From Armatimonadota bacterium (GTDB lineage: Bacteria > Sysuimicrobiota > Sysuimicrobiia > Sysuimicrobiales > Sysuimicrobiaceae), in assembly GCA_025059775.1 (NCBI GenBank), contig JANXCW010000009.1, positions 1 to 64,000 on the forward strand: a DNA stretch of 64,000 nucleotides. Direction: 5' to 3'. Within the stretch, counting starts at the first letter, position 1. Each line of letters starts with the position of its first letter. Positions 6,894-14,407 of the stretch are shown piece by piece. The translations under genes and the position numbers were made by a program. The notes beneath the pieces are model-generated. The model did no database searches. It was not told where the DNA came from and saw nothing but the letters and a program-made list of their open reading frames with translations.

Positions 6894-7874
6894 TCAAGCG
6901 CGCTCCCGGGACTCCAGAATGCCGGAGTCGTCCCTTCCGGGCGCAGGGCCTGCCCCTGCCCGAATGGGGGGGCACCGGGGACACGCGGGGCCGCACGGCT
7001 CCACGTGGATGGTGATGTCCGCGTCCGGCAGCTCCCCGCGGATGTCCTCCTCCAGGCGGTCGCAGAGGGTATGGGCCTCCCCCACGGGGAGGGTCCGGTG
7101 GAGGACCAGGTGAAGATCGACAAAGCGCTGCGGTCCCACCCTGCGGGTCCGCAGGGCGTGGTAGTCCACGATCTCGTCCCGGTGCGCATCCAGGATGGCC
7201 CGGATCCTCGCCTCCTCCGGAGGCGGAAGCGATTGGTCCATGAGGCCTCCGAGGGCCTCCCGGTACACCCCGGCGCCCATCCGCACGATGTGCAGGCCTA
7301 CAGCCCCGCCCACCACCGGATCCAGCCACTCCAGGCCCGTGAGCCGGACCAGGCCCACACCCCCGAGGGCGGCGAGGGAGGTCAACACGTCCGCCAGCAG
7401 GTGCCTGGCGTCCGCCTCCAGAGCCAGGGATCGCACCTCGCGCGAGATGCGCAGGAGGAACCGGGCGGTCAGGTAGTTCGCGAGGGTCGCGAGGGCCACC
7501 AATCCGAGTCCCCAGTCCAGGGCCTGCAGGGGTACGGGACGCAGGAGGCGCCGGAGGGCGGTGAACACCACCCACCCACCGGCCACGGCCACCAGGGCGC
7601 CCTCCGTGGCCCCGCTGATGTACTCCGCCTTCCCGTGGCCGTACGGGTGTCCGGCGTCCGGAGGTCTTGTGGCCACCGCCAGGGCCACCAGGGCGATGTT
7701 CGCCGCCACCACGTTCACCACGGACTCCGCGGCGTCCGAGAGAAAGGCCACGGAGCCCGTGAGGAGGTAGGCGGCGGCCTTGAGGCCGAGGATCCCCACG
7801 CTCACGCTCACGGAGACGAGAGCGGCCCGCACCTGCGGCGTCCTGAGGCCCAGGTGGTGTGGAAAGCGCGACAT
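6894..7874 (-). CDS. Cation diffusion facilitator (CDF) metal exporter
   Basis: 326 residues from ATG 7874, which has GGAGG ten bases upstream; an extension to 7982 overlaps the preceding gene and lacks family similarity. Six membrane helices carry the CDF metal site: FLSDAAESVVNVVAANIAL in helix 2 and LEADARHLLADVLTSLAAL in helix 5. A GHPYGHGKAEY loop precedes helix 3, and a cytoplasmic ferredoxin-like domain holds HLVLHRTLPVGEAH. Proteins of this family export Zn2+, Mn2+ or Fe2+ in exchange for protons. The gene ends 11 bp before the tandem operator of the uptake operon, so export and import genes sit together. Confidence 0.92.
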   Translation of the reverse strand: MSRFPHHLGLRTPQVRAALVSVSVSVGILGLKAAAYLLTGSVAFLSDAAESVVNVVAANIALVALAVATRPPDAGHPYGHGKAEYISGATEGALVAVAGGWVVFTALRRLLRPVPLQALDWGLGLVALATLANYLTARFLLRISREVRSLALEADARHLLADVLTSLAALGGVGLVRLTGLEWLDPVVGGAVGLHIVRMGAGVYREALGGLMDQSLPPPEEARIRAILDAHRDEIVDYHALRTRRVGPQRFVDLHLVLHRTLPVGEAHTLCDRLEEDIRGELPDADITIHVEPCGPACPRCPPIRAGAGPAPGRDDSGILESRERA

Positions 7875-7930
7875 CCCTGGAGTGCCTCCAAAGGCCGTGG
7901 GAGGTTCCGGGCCTCCGGACCCTCTCCCTG

Positions 7931-8938
7931 CTACAACCACAGCATCCCCGGGATCCGGCGCCAGCGGCGGTCCAGTCGCCACAGCCCGGCTTCCCGGGCG
8001 TACCGGTATGCCTGTTCCAGTTCCTCCGGGAAGATGCGGCGGTTGATGTCCCGGTACTTGGGATCCATCTTGGCCTTCCAGGCGGGGTAGTACTGATCCA
8101 TGACGTTCACGTAGGTATCGGGGGACAACCGCCCCAGCCAGTGCAGGATCTCCCGGGTGTCCTCCAGCATGCCCGGCATCACCAAGTGCCGCACCAGGAG
8201 CCCCCGCAGGGCGATTCCGTCCTCGTTCGCCATGAGGTCGCCCACCTGGGCGTGCATGGCGGCGATCACCTGGCGGGCCACCTCTGGGTAATCGGGAGCC
8301 AGGAGGTAGCGGCGGGCCCGTTCCTTATTCCAGAGCTTGAAGTCCGGCATGTAGATGTCCACCACCCCGTCCATGAGCCGGATGGAGTGAAGGCTGTCGT
8401 AGGCGCTGGTGTTGTACACGATGGGAATCCGTAGCCCTTTCCCGATGGCATACGGAAGCGCCTCCAGGATCTGCGGCACCACGTGCTCTGGGGTCACGAG
8501 GTTGATGTTGTGACACCCCAGCTCCTGCAGTCGCAGCATCATGGCCGCAAGCTCCTGCGGCGTCACATCCACCCCTTCCCCGATCTGGCTCGTTTCGAAG
8601 TTCTGGCAGAAGACGCAGCGCAGGTTGCACCACGAGAAGAAGATGGTCCCAGACCCCCGCCAGCCCCGCAGCGCATCCTCCTCCCCGAAGTGCGGGAAGA
8701 AGGCGGAGACCCGGGCGTACCGGCCCACCCGGCACACCGCAAACCGGTTCTCCAGTCGGTTCACGTGGCAGTTCCGGGGGCAGAGGGTGCAGTCGCGCAT
8801 CGCCTCCAGGGCCTCCTCCACCTTCTCCCGCAGCCGCCCCTCCTCGTAGGTCCGGAGGTAGGCAGGGGTGAACTCCCGGAGCACAAACCGACCGTCCCCG
8901 TGGACCTCCCGGGGAATTCCACGCTGTGCGAGCAACAC
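7931..8938 (-). CDS. Radical SAM protein of the PflX/PflA-like group (COG1313)
   Basis: 335 residues from GTG 8938, preceded by a GGAGGGGAGGGG stretch. The radical SAM cluster motif is C104-NLR-C108-VF-C111. An additional upstream cysteine set (CTLCPRNC at 50-57, then C69) is typical of the PflX-like group and may bind a second iron-sulfur cluster. NLVTPEHVVPQI and VYNTSAYD are family blocks. The substrate is unknown; some relatives activate a glycyl-radical enzyme or modify a partner protein, but no such partner is visible nearby. Its start lies 64 bp beyond the stop of the murein hydrolase gene, so it may be the last gene of that operon. Confidence 0.88.
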   Translation of the reverse strand: MLLAQRGIPREVHGDGRFVLREFTPAYLRTYEEGRLREKVEEALEAMRDCTLCPRNCHVNRLENRFAVCRVGRYARVSAFFPHFGEEDALRGWRGSGTIFFSWCNLRCVFCQNFETSQIGEGVDVTPQELAAMMLRLQELGCHNINLVTPEHVVPQILEALPYAIGKGLRIPIVYNTSAYDSLHSIRLMDGVVDIYMPDFKLWNKERARRYLLAPDYPEVARQVIAAMHAQVGDLMANEDGIALRGLLVRHLVMPGMLEDTREILHWLGRLSPDTYVNVMDQYYPAWKAKMDPKYRDINRRIFPEELEQAYRYAREAGLWRLDRRWRRIPGMLWL

Positions 8939-9002
8939 ACCAATCCCCTCCCCTCCATTCTCGACGGGCAAGGACACCCCCGGCAAGGCCCACGGAACGG
9001 GC

Positions 9003-10145
9003 TTACGGACCCAGGGGATCCACGGGGCGTCCCCCGATGCGCACCTCGAAGTGCAGGTGGGGGCCCGTGGTGTATCCCGTGGTCCCCACCCGCCCGAGCA
9101 GGAAGCCGGCCCGGACTTGCTGACCCGGGGAGACCAGGATGGCGGAGAGATGCCCGTACAGGGTGCTGACCCCTCCCCCATGGTCGAGGAGCACGATCTT
9201 CCCGTATCCCCCGAACCAACCCGTGTACAGCACGGTGCCCGGGGCCGCGGCGTAGACCGGGCTCCCCCAGGGTGCGGCGATGTCCACGCCCGTGTGCATC
9301 CTCCGGATCCGGAAGAGGGGGTGCAGACGGAACCCGAACCCGGAGACCACCGATCCCCGGGCCGGCCAGACAAGTCCTGCCCGGATGCGCAGGCCGATCC
9401 GGGTAGCCGCGGCGTTGCCCTGCAACCGGCGGATCAGGGCTTCCAGGCGCCGGGAATCCTCTTCCAGTTCCTCCACGGCCCGCTCGTACAGGGCGCGCTC
9501 CCGGGAGATGCGGTCGAGGAGCAGCCGTTTGCTTCGCTCGTGCTCTCGAAGGGCCCGGGCCCGAGCCACCATGGCCTGCGCGAGGACTTCTATCTCCCGG
9601 CGCTGGGCCGCCAGCTTCGCCCGGAGATCCCGCCACGCCTCGTATTCCCGGCGCGTTCGTTTAAGGAGTCCCACGTCCGCCTGCACGATGCGGCTCAGGA
9701 ACCGGAAGCGGTTGAGGAGCTCCGGGAAGGTGCTGGCTCCCAGGAGCACATCCACGTATCCGGCCCTGCCGGTCCTGTAGAGGTCCCGAAGCCGTTTCGC
9801 GAGCCTAGCCCTGCTCCGTCCCAGGAGCACTTCCGCGGCCTCAAGGTGGGCCCGCGTGCGGCGTTCCTGCGCGCGGAGGTGCTGGAGCCGAGCCTCCAAC
9901 ACCTCCCGCTCCCGCTCCACGGCTTCCCGGGCCCGCTCGATGCGCTCCAGCTCAGCCAGAACCCGGCGCTCCCGGGCCCGGCTGAGCTGCAGGGCCCGCC
10001 GCTTCTGAGACAATGCCTCCCGGAGTCCCCGCAGCTCCTGCTGCTTCCGGTCCACAACCACCGGAAACCCTGGGGCTGGCGTGGCCACGAGCAGCCCCAC
10101 CAGGAGGCCCAGAGCTCCCCGAAACCCGTTCCGCGCCGGTCTCAC
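9003..10145 (-). CDS. EnvC-like murein hydrolase or hydrolase activator: signal peptide, coiled coil, M23 peptidase domain
   Basis: 380 residues from GTG 10145, overlapping the ftsX stop. Residues 1-26 look like a signal peptide. About 30-230 is a long charged coiled coil (repeated R/E/L heptads). The C-terminal part is an M23 (LytM) domain with the zinc-ligand blocks MHTGVDIAAPWG and GPHLHFEV, so it may cut cross-bridge peptides itself, unlike degenerate EnvC. Known FtsEX partners such as EnvC and PcsB have the same coiled-coil plus hydrolase design and are switched on by FtsX. Direct coupling to ftsE-ftsX supports that role here. Confidence 0.9.
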   Translation of the reverse strand: MRPARNGFRGALGLLVGLLVATPAPGFPVVVDRKQQELRGLREALSQKRRALQLSRARERRVLAELERIERAREAVEREREVLEARLQHLRAQERRTRAHLEAAEVLLGRSRARLAKRLRDLYRTGRAGYVDVLLGASTFPELLNRFRFLSRIVQADVGLLKRTRREYEAWRDLRAKLAAQRREIEVLAQAMVARARALREHERSKRLLLDRISRERALYERAVEELEEDSRRLEALIRRLQGNAAATRIGLRIRAGLVWPARGSVVSGFGFRLHPLFRIRRMHTGVDIAAPWGSPVYAAAPGTVLYTGWFGGYGKIVLLDHGGGVSTLYGHLSAILVSPGQQVRAGFLLGRVGTTGYTTGPHLHFEVRIGGRPVDPLGP

Positions 10146-11068
10146 GGCCGCAAGAACCTCAGGGTGGTTAGCGCGCTTGCTCCCCCCGCGATCCCCACCC
10201 CGCTCGCCAGGAGCACCGCGGCCAGGAGCGGAAGGGCCTTCTGGGGTGGGACCACGGGCCAGATGGGCCAAGCGGATGTAAGGAGCCGTACCCCGAGGCT
10301 GTACCCCGCCCCCAGCACTCCCAGGGCCAGCAACGCGGCCAGCCCTCCGTGGAGGATCCCCTCCACGAGGAACGGGGCCCGGATGAACCCGCCCCCGGCT
10401 CCCACCAGCCGCATGATCTCGATCTCCTGCCGTCGGGCGTGGATGGTGAGGCGCACGGTGTTCATGATCACCACCACGGCCACCATCCCCAGCACCGCGG
10501 TAGCCCCCCCTCCCACCCACCGCACCAGGCGGGTCACCGCCAGTATCCGCTCCACCACGTCTCCGCCGTGGACCACCTCCTCGACTCCGGGAACGGACCG
10601 CAGGGCCCGGGAGATGCGCGGGAGGTCCCCGGGGTGAGCGGGGTATACCTCCAGGGTGTCCGGAAGGGGATTGGTCTGCACCACATCCCGGAGGTCCAGC
10701 CCCAGGGATTCCTGGAGCCTGCGGAGGGCTTCCTCCTTGGGGACGAACACGGCCCGCTGGCCTATGCGTCCCGCGGCCTCCACCGCTTGCTGGATCTGTC
10801 TGGGGCTTAACCCTTCCCGCAGGTAGGCCACCACCACGACCTGGGCTTCCACGTGGGCGGTCAGACGCTGGAGATTGAGGAGCACGAGGAACGAACCTCC
10901 CAGGGCGAGGAGCGCCGCCAGGAGGGTGGTCACGGAGGCCATGCTCATCACCCCGTGCCGCCGGCTCCCTTGCCACCCGGCAAGCAGGGCGTAGCCTGCG
11001 GTAGCAAGGGCCGCCGTGATCCTCTGCCGGAACCCCAAGGACCCAGGCTCCCCGGCGACCCCGCTCAC
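10142..11068 (-). CDS. ftsX: Cell division permease-like protein FtsX
   Basis: 308 residues from GTG 11068, seven bases after the ftsE stop. No strong ribosome binding site is visible; an upstream in-frame start at 11134 would overlap ftsE, and a later start before MSMASVTT is possible. The order is one membrane helix, an extracytoplasmic domain (about 75-175, including VVVVAYLREGLSPRQI), then three helices carrying the FtsX/MacB signature (NTVRLTIHARRQEIEIMRLV). FtsX forms a mechanotransmission complex with FtsE that controls a septal peptidoglycan hydrolase, probably the next gene. Confidence 0.92.
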   Translation of the reverse strand: MSGVAGEPGSLGFRQRITAALATAGYALLAGWQGSRRHGVMSMASVTTLLAALLALGGSFLVLLNLQRLTAHVEAQVVVVAYLREGLSPRQIQQAVEAAGRIGQRAVFVPKEEALRRLQESLGLDLRDVVQTNPLPDTLEVYPAHPGDLPRISRALRSVPGVEEVVHGGDVVERILAVTRLVRWVGGGATAVLGMVAVVVIMNTVRLTIHARRQEIEIMRLVGAGGGFIRAPFLVEGILHGGLAALLALGVLGAGYSLGVRLLTSAWPIWPVVPPQKALPLLAAVLLASGVGIAGGASALTTLRFLRP

Positions 11069-11075
11069 CGAGAAT

Positions 11076-11768
11076 TCATGAACCCCCGAGGTATCCACCC
11101 CACGCCTCGTCCCGTACCACCTGACCCTCCGCAAGCTCCACCACCCGGCGGCGGAGGATGTCCACGAGGAGTCGGTTGTGGGTAGCCATCACCACCGTGG
11201 TCCCCTGGAGGTGAATGCGCACCAGCAGCCGCATGATCTCCCACGAGGTCTCGGGGTCCAGGTTTCCCGTGGGCTCGTCCGCGAGAAGGAGCCCTGGGCG
11301 GAGGGCAATGGCCCGGGCAATGGCCACCCGTTGCTGCTCTCCCCCCGAAAGCTCGTGAGGGAAGGCGTCCGCCCGGTCCAGGAGGCCTACCGTCTCCAGT
11401 GCCCACCGGATCCGGGGGGGGATCCAATCGGGAGGCGTCCCCGTCACCCGGAGGACGAAACCCACGTTCTCCGCCACGGTCCGGTCCCGGAGCAACTTGA
11501 AGTCTTGGAACACCACCCCGATCCGCCGCCGCAGGCGGGGCACCTCCCGCGGCCGGAGCCGGTTGACCTCCACCCCGTCCACCCACACAGCGCCCTCCGT
11601 GGGGACCTCCGCCCGGTACAGGAGGCGCAGGAGGGTGGACTTGCCAGCCCCCGAGGATCCCACCAGGAACACGAACTCCCCGGGCTCGATGGAGAGGGAG
11701 ACTCCCCGGAGGGCCACGATGCCGTTCGGGTATACCTTCGTTACCTTCTGGAGAACCACGCGCGCCAT
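11076..11768 (-). CDS. ftsE: Cell division ATP-binding protein FtsE
   Basis: 230 residues with Walker [11 protein letters not shown]-loop VFQDFKLL (the QDF form typical of FtsE), signature [14 protein letters not shown], Walker [14 protein letters not shown] and the switch His in VVMATHN. It drives the FtsEX complex by ATP hydrolysis at the division site. It is the first gene of an ftsE-ftsX-M23 operon; a 17-bp inverted repeat lies about 50 bp upstream. Confidence 0.96.
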   Translation of the reverse strand: MARVVLQKVTKVYPNGIVALRGVSLSIEPGEFVFLVGSSGAGKSTLLRLLYRAEVPTEGAVWVDGVEVNRLRPREVPRLRRRIGVVFQDFKLLRDRTVAENVGFVLRVTGTPPDWIPPRIRWALETVGLLDRADAFPHELSGGEQQRVAIARAIALRPGLLLADEPTGNLDPETSWEIMRLLVRIHLQGTTVVMATHNRLLVDILRRRVVELAEGQVVRDEAWGGYLGGS

Positions 11769-11814
11769 GGCCTGCCGGGGCCCTCGGAGGGCACCCCTCT
11801 GTTTGAGTTATCCG

Positions 11815-11831
11815 GGAATTTCCGAAATTCC
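11815..11831. repeat. Perfect inverted repeat upstream of ftsE
   Basis: GGAATTT-CCG-AAATTCC is a perfect 7-bp inverted repeat with a 3-base centre, 46 bp before the ftsE start and 24 bp after the cutA stop. It is A/T-rich for this genome. It may be an operator or a small hairpin between the transcription units; no T-run follows on the minus strand. Confidence 0.4.
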
Positions 11832-11855
11832 TCTTGGTTGGGGGAATTCGGGGCC

Positions 11856-12176
11856 CTACGAGTGGGCAGCCACGGAATCCACAAGCCAGGCGAGGTAGTC
11901 GGGGTTTCCTCCCTCGATGGAGAGCGCCACGACCTCGGGCACCGTATAGGCGTGGAGGGCCCGGACCCGGTCCACGAGGGCGGGGAGGCGCTCCCGGGTG
12001 GTCTTCACCAGCAGCAGCGCCTCCTCCGCCTCCTCCACCGCGCCCTTCCACCAGTAGATGGAGTGGAGACCATGGATGAGGTTCACGCAGGCCGCGAGGC
12101 GCTCGTGCACCAGGGCCCGAGCGATCCGCAGGGCTTCCTCCTTGCTCGAGCAGGTGATGAGGCAGACGAGGGGCAT
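11856..12176 (-). CDS. cutA: CutA family divalent-cation tolerance protein
   Basis: 106 residues, full length for CutA, a small trimeric protein with a ferredoxin-like fold. Hallmarks are LVCLITCSSKEEA at the start, ERLAACVNLI, the YWWKG block (family YRWEG) and LLLVKTTRERL. CutA has been linked with copper tolerance but its role is unsettled. It directly abuts the HEAT-repeat gene (stop then ATG with no gap), so the two are translationally coupled. Confidence 0.95.
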   Translation of the reverse strand: MPLVCLITCSSKEEALRIARALVHERLAACVNLIHGLHSIYWWKGAVEEAEEALLLVKTTRERLPALVDRVRALHAYTVPEVVALSIEGGNPDYLAWLVDSVAAHS

Positions 12177-13355
12177 TCAGTCCTGCTCCCGCCACCAATC
12201 CGCGGAGACATCCCGCCCCTTGAACACGCGGACTGTGGGTTTGGCAGGTGCTCCGGCCCGCTCCCGGGCAACCCGGGAGCGGAGCGCCTCATACTCCCGC
12301 AGATCCGTGAGGACCTTGAGGGTGTTCCAGATCACCTCCTCCAGCTGCCCCGCCCCCTTCGTGAGCAGGGCGATGAGGGGCTCGATCACGCTCTTGTCGT
12401 GGAGCTTTCCGAGGAGCTTGACGGCGATCCGGCGCACATCTAGGTCCTCGTCCTCCAGCAGCCGCAGCAGCTCCTCCTTCGCCCGGGCTCCCGCCACCTC
12501 ATAGAGGGCCCGCATGGCGAACTTCCGCACCTTGGGATTCGGATGCCTCAGGACGGCCCGGAGGCTTTCCTCCGTCTCCGGCGAGGCCAGCTTGCGGAAC
12601 GCGGCGGCCACCTGGGGTGGCAGCTGCGCCTCCCGATCCCCGTGCGGAGGCTCAATCACCCCTCGCTCCTCCAGCCGGGGCAGGTGGTTCACCACCGCCT
12701 CCTGCATCCGGGGGTCCGTGAGGAACAGGCGCACCAGGGGTTCTACCACCCGCTCATCCCCCAGCCGGCACAGCAGGGCGATGGCGGACTCCCGGATGTG
12801 GACGTTCTCGTCCTGCAGGGCCGCGAGGAGCGGCTCCACCGCCCGGCCACGGAGGTCCATGATGATGCGGAGGGCCAGGTTCTGCACCCGGCGCCGGGTG
12901 CCGCGGTCCCGGAGGGTCTCCAGCAGGGGGCGGACCGCGGCGGGCCCGGCGCGCTTGAGGGCGTCCACCGCCGCAGCCTGCAGATTTCGCTCGCGCCTGC
13001 CCAGCACCCGCACCAGGCCGGTTACCGCCCCTGGATCGGGAGCCTGGAGGATTTGGTTAAGGGCCTCCTGCACCACCTGCTCGGACCGATCTCCCAGGGC
13101 GAACCGGATGCCCTCCAGGGCCCGGGGATCCCGGTGCCGCAGGCGCCCCAGGGCGTGCACCGCGCTCTTGCGCACGTACTCGTCGGGGTCGTCCAGGATG
13201 CGGCTGAGGGCCTCGATGGCCCGCCCTACAAGCTCCGCCGGCGCTTCTGGGACCTCCAGCTTGCCCAGGGTGAGGGCCGCGTCGCTGCGTACCGCCGCAT
13301 CGGGGCTACGCAGGTTCTCCAGCGCGCGCTCTACCATGCCTTCCCAGTTGGCCAT
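12177..13355 (-). CDS. HEAT-repeat protein of unknown function
   Basis: 392 residues made almost wholly of HEAT/Armadillo-type helical repeats of about 30-35 residues, for example DPDEYVRKSAVHALGRL, DENVHIRESAIALLCRL, HPNPKVRKFAMRALYEV and DEDLDVRRIAVKLLGKL. There is no signal peptide and no catalytic motif. Such solenoids are protein-binding scaffolds; PBS-lyase-type HEAT proteins of this kind are common in thermophiles. ATG 13355 is preceded by GGGAGG. The C-terminal 40 residues are not repeat-like. Confidence 0.85.
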   Translation of the reverse strand: MANWEGMVERALENLRSPDAAVRSDAALTLGKLEVPEAPAELVGRAIEALSRILDDPDEYVRKSAVHALGRLRHRDPRALEGIRFALGDRSEQVVQEALNQILQAPDPGAVTGLVRVLGRRERNLQAAAVDALKRAGPAAVRPLLETLRDRGTRRRVQNLALRIIMDLRGRAVEPLLAALQDENVHIRESAIALLCRLGDERVVEPLVRLFLTDPRMQEAVVNHLPRLEERGVIEPPHGDREAQLPPQVAAAFRKLASPETEESLRAVLRHPNPKVRKFAMRALYEVAGARAKEELLRLLEDEDLDVRRIAVKLLGKLHDKSVIEPLIALLTKGAGQLEEVIWNTLKVLTDLREYEALRSRVARERAGAPAKPTVRVFKGRDVSADWWREQD

Positions 13356-13426
13356 TGAGATCGTCCTCCCTTTGGGCCTGACTCAATTCTCGCATGGGGC
13401 CTTTGCACCAGGCAAACGTCCTCGGG

Positions 13427-13455
13427 TTGCCAGGGGCTTTGCATCCGGGTACATA
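13427..13455 (+). promoter_or_regulatory. Promoter for the PD-(D/E)XK-like/hpt pair
   Basis: TTGCCA (13427-13432), a 17-bp spacer and TACATA (13450-13455) make a good sigma-70-type promoter on the plus strand. Transcription would begin near 13462, which supports GTG 13473 rather than ATG 13455 as the start of the following gene. Confidence 0.6.
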
Positions 13456-13472
13456 TGGGGGGGGTGAACTCT

Positions 13473-13817
13473 GTGCCTTCTGCGCCGAGCCGAACCGCGC
13501 CGCCCAAGTTCGCGAACGCCGCGGAGGCGGCGTTCGCCCGGATCCTGGACTACTACGGGATCCGGTGGGAGTACGAGCCCCGCTCCTTCGTCCTGGCGTG
13601 GGACAAGGAGGGACGTCCTACGGAGCGGTTCACCCCCGACTTCTACCTCCCGGACTTCGACCTGTACATCGAGCTCACCACCCTCAAGCAGCGGCTGGTG
13701 ACCCGCAAGAACCGGAAGCTCCGGCGGCTGCGGGCTCTCTATCCGGACGTCCGGATCCAGCTCTGGTACGCCCGGGACATTCAGAACCTCCTCCGTAAGT
13801 ACGGCCTCATCCCATGA
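13473..13817 (+). CDS. Small PD-(D/E)XK-like (VSR/restriction-endonuclease-fold) protein
   Basis: 114 residues from GTG 13473, with a G-rich site eight bases upstream; the in-frame ATG at 13455 overlaps the predicted -10 box. The core FTPDFYLPDFDLYIELTT followed by a Lys-rich helix (LVTRKNRKLRRLRALYP) has the D..E-x-T/K spacing of restriction-endonuclease-like nucleases, with a conserved-looking Glu in the first helix (NAAEAAFARIL). Small VSR-like proteins of this type are widespread but mostly uncharacterised. Its TGA overlaps the hpt ATG by four bases. A nuclease activity is inference. Confidence 0.75.
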   Translation: MPSAPSRTAPPKFANAAEAAFARILDYYGIRWEYEPRSFVLAWDKEGRPTERFTPDFYLPDFDLYIELTTLKQRLVTRKNRKLRRLRALYPDVRIQLWYARDIQNLLRKYGLIP

Positions 13818-14407
13818 GCACCCCTCTCGAGGCCGACATCGCGGAGATCCTGATCCCATCCGACCGGCTCCAGCAGCGGGTCCGAGAGCTCGCGCGGGAG
13901 ATCGAGCGGGACTACCGGGAGCTCCGTCCCATTCTGGTCGGGGTCCTTCGCGGCTCCGTGTACTTCCTCACGGACCTTACCCGCCACCTCCGCATCCCGC
14001 ACGAGATCGACTTCATGGCCATCGCCGCCTACGGAACCCGCCACGCCACCACGGGGGCCGTGCGTCTCCTCAAGGACCTGGAGGACGAGGTCACGGACCG
14101 CCACGTGATCCTGGTGGAGGACATCGTGGACACCGGCCTCACCGCGGCGTACCTCACGCGCCTGCTGCGCGCCCGCAGGCCCGCCAGCTTCACCATCTGC
14201 GTCCTGCTGGACAAGCGGGCCCGCAGGATCGCAGAGAACCTCCCCCTGGGCTACATTGGATTCGAGATCCCCGACCGGTTCGTGGTCGGCTACGGGCTCG
14301 ATTTCCGCCAGCTGTACCGGAACCTGCCCTTTGTGGGTGTGCTGCGGGAGGAGGTCCTCACCCAGGAGTCCCCTACTCCCCCTGAACCCCAACCGCCTCA
14401 CGCTTGA
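13814..14407 (+). CDS. hpt: Hypoxanthine phosphoribosyltransferase
   Basis: 197 residues. The PRPP-binding motif [13 protein letters not shown] is exact for hypoxanthine-guanine phosphoribosyltransferases, and [13 protein letters not shown] supplies the pyrophosphate-binding loop. The C-terminal [20 protein letters not shown] holds the purine-binding end. It salvages hypoxanthine and guanine to IMP and GMP in the cytosol. A Pro-rich tail ([13 protein letters not shown]) is longer than usual and lies over the end of the convergent clpC gene: the two coding regions overlap by 35 bp. Confidence 0.95.
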   Translation: MSTPLEADIAEILIPSDRLQQRVRELAREIERDYRELRPILVGVLRGSVYFLTDLTRHLRIPHEIDFMAIAAYGTRHATTGAVRLLKDLEDEVTDRHVILVEDIVDTGLTAAYLTRLLRARRPASFTICVLLDKRARRIAENLPLGYIGFEIPDRFVVGYGLDFRQLYRNLPFVGVLREEVLTQESPTPPEPQPPHA

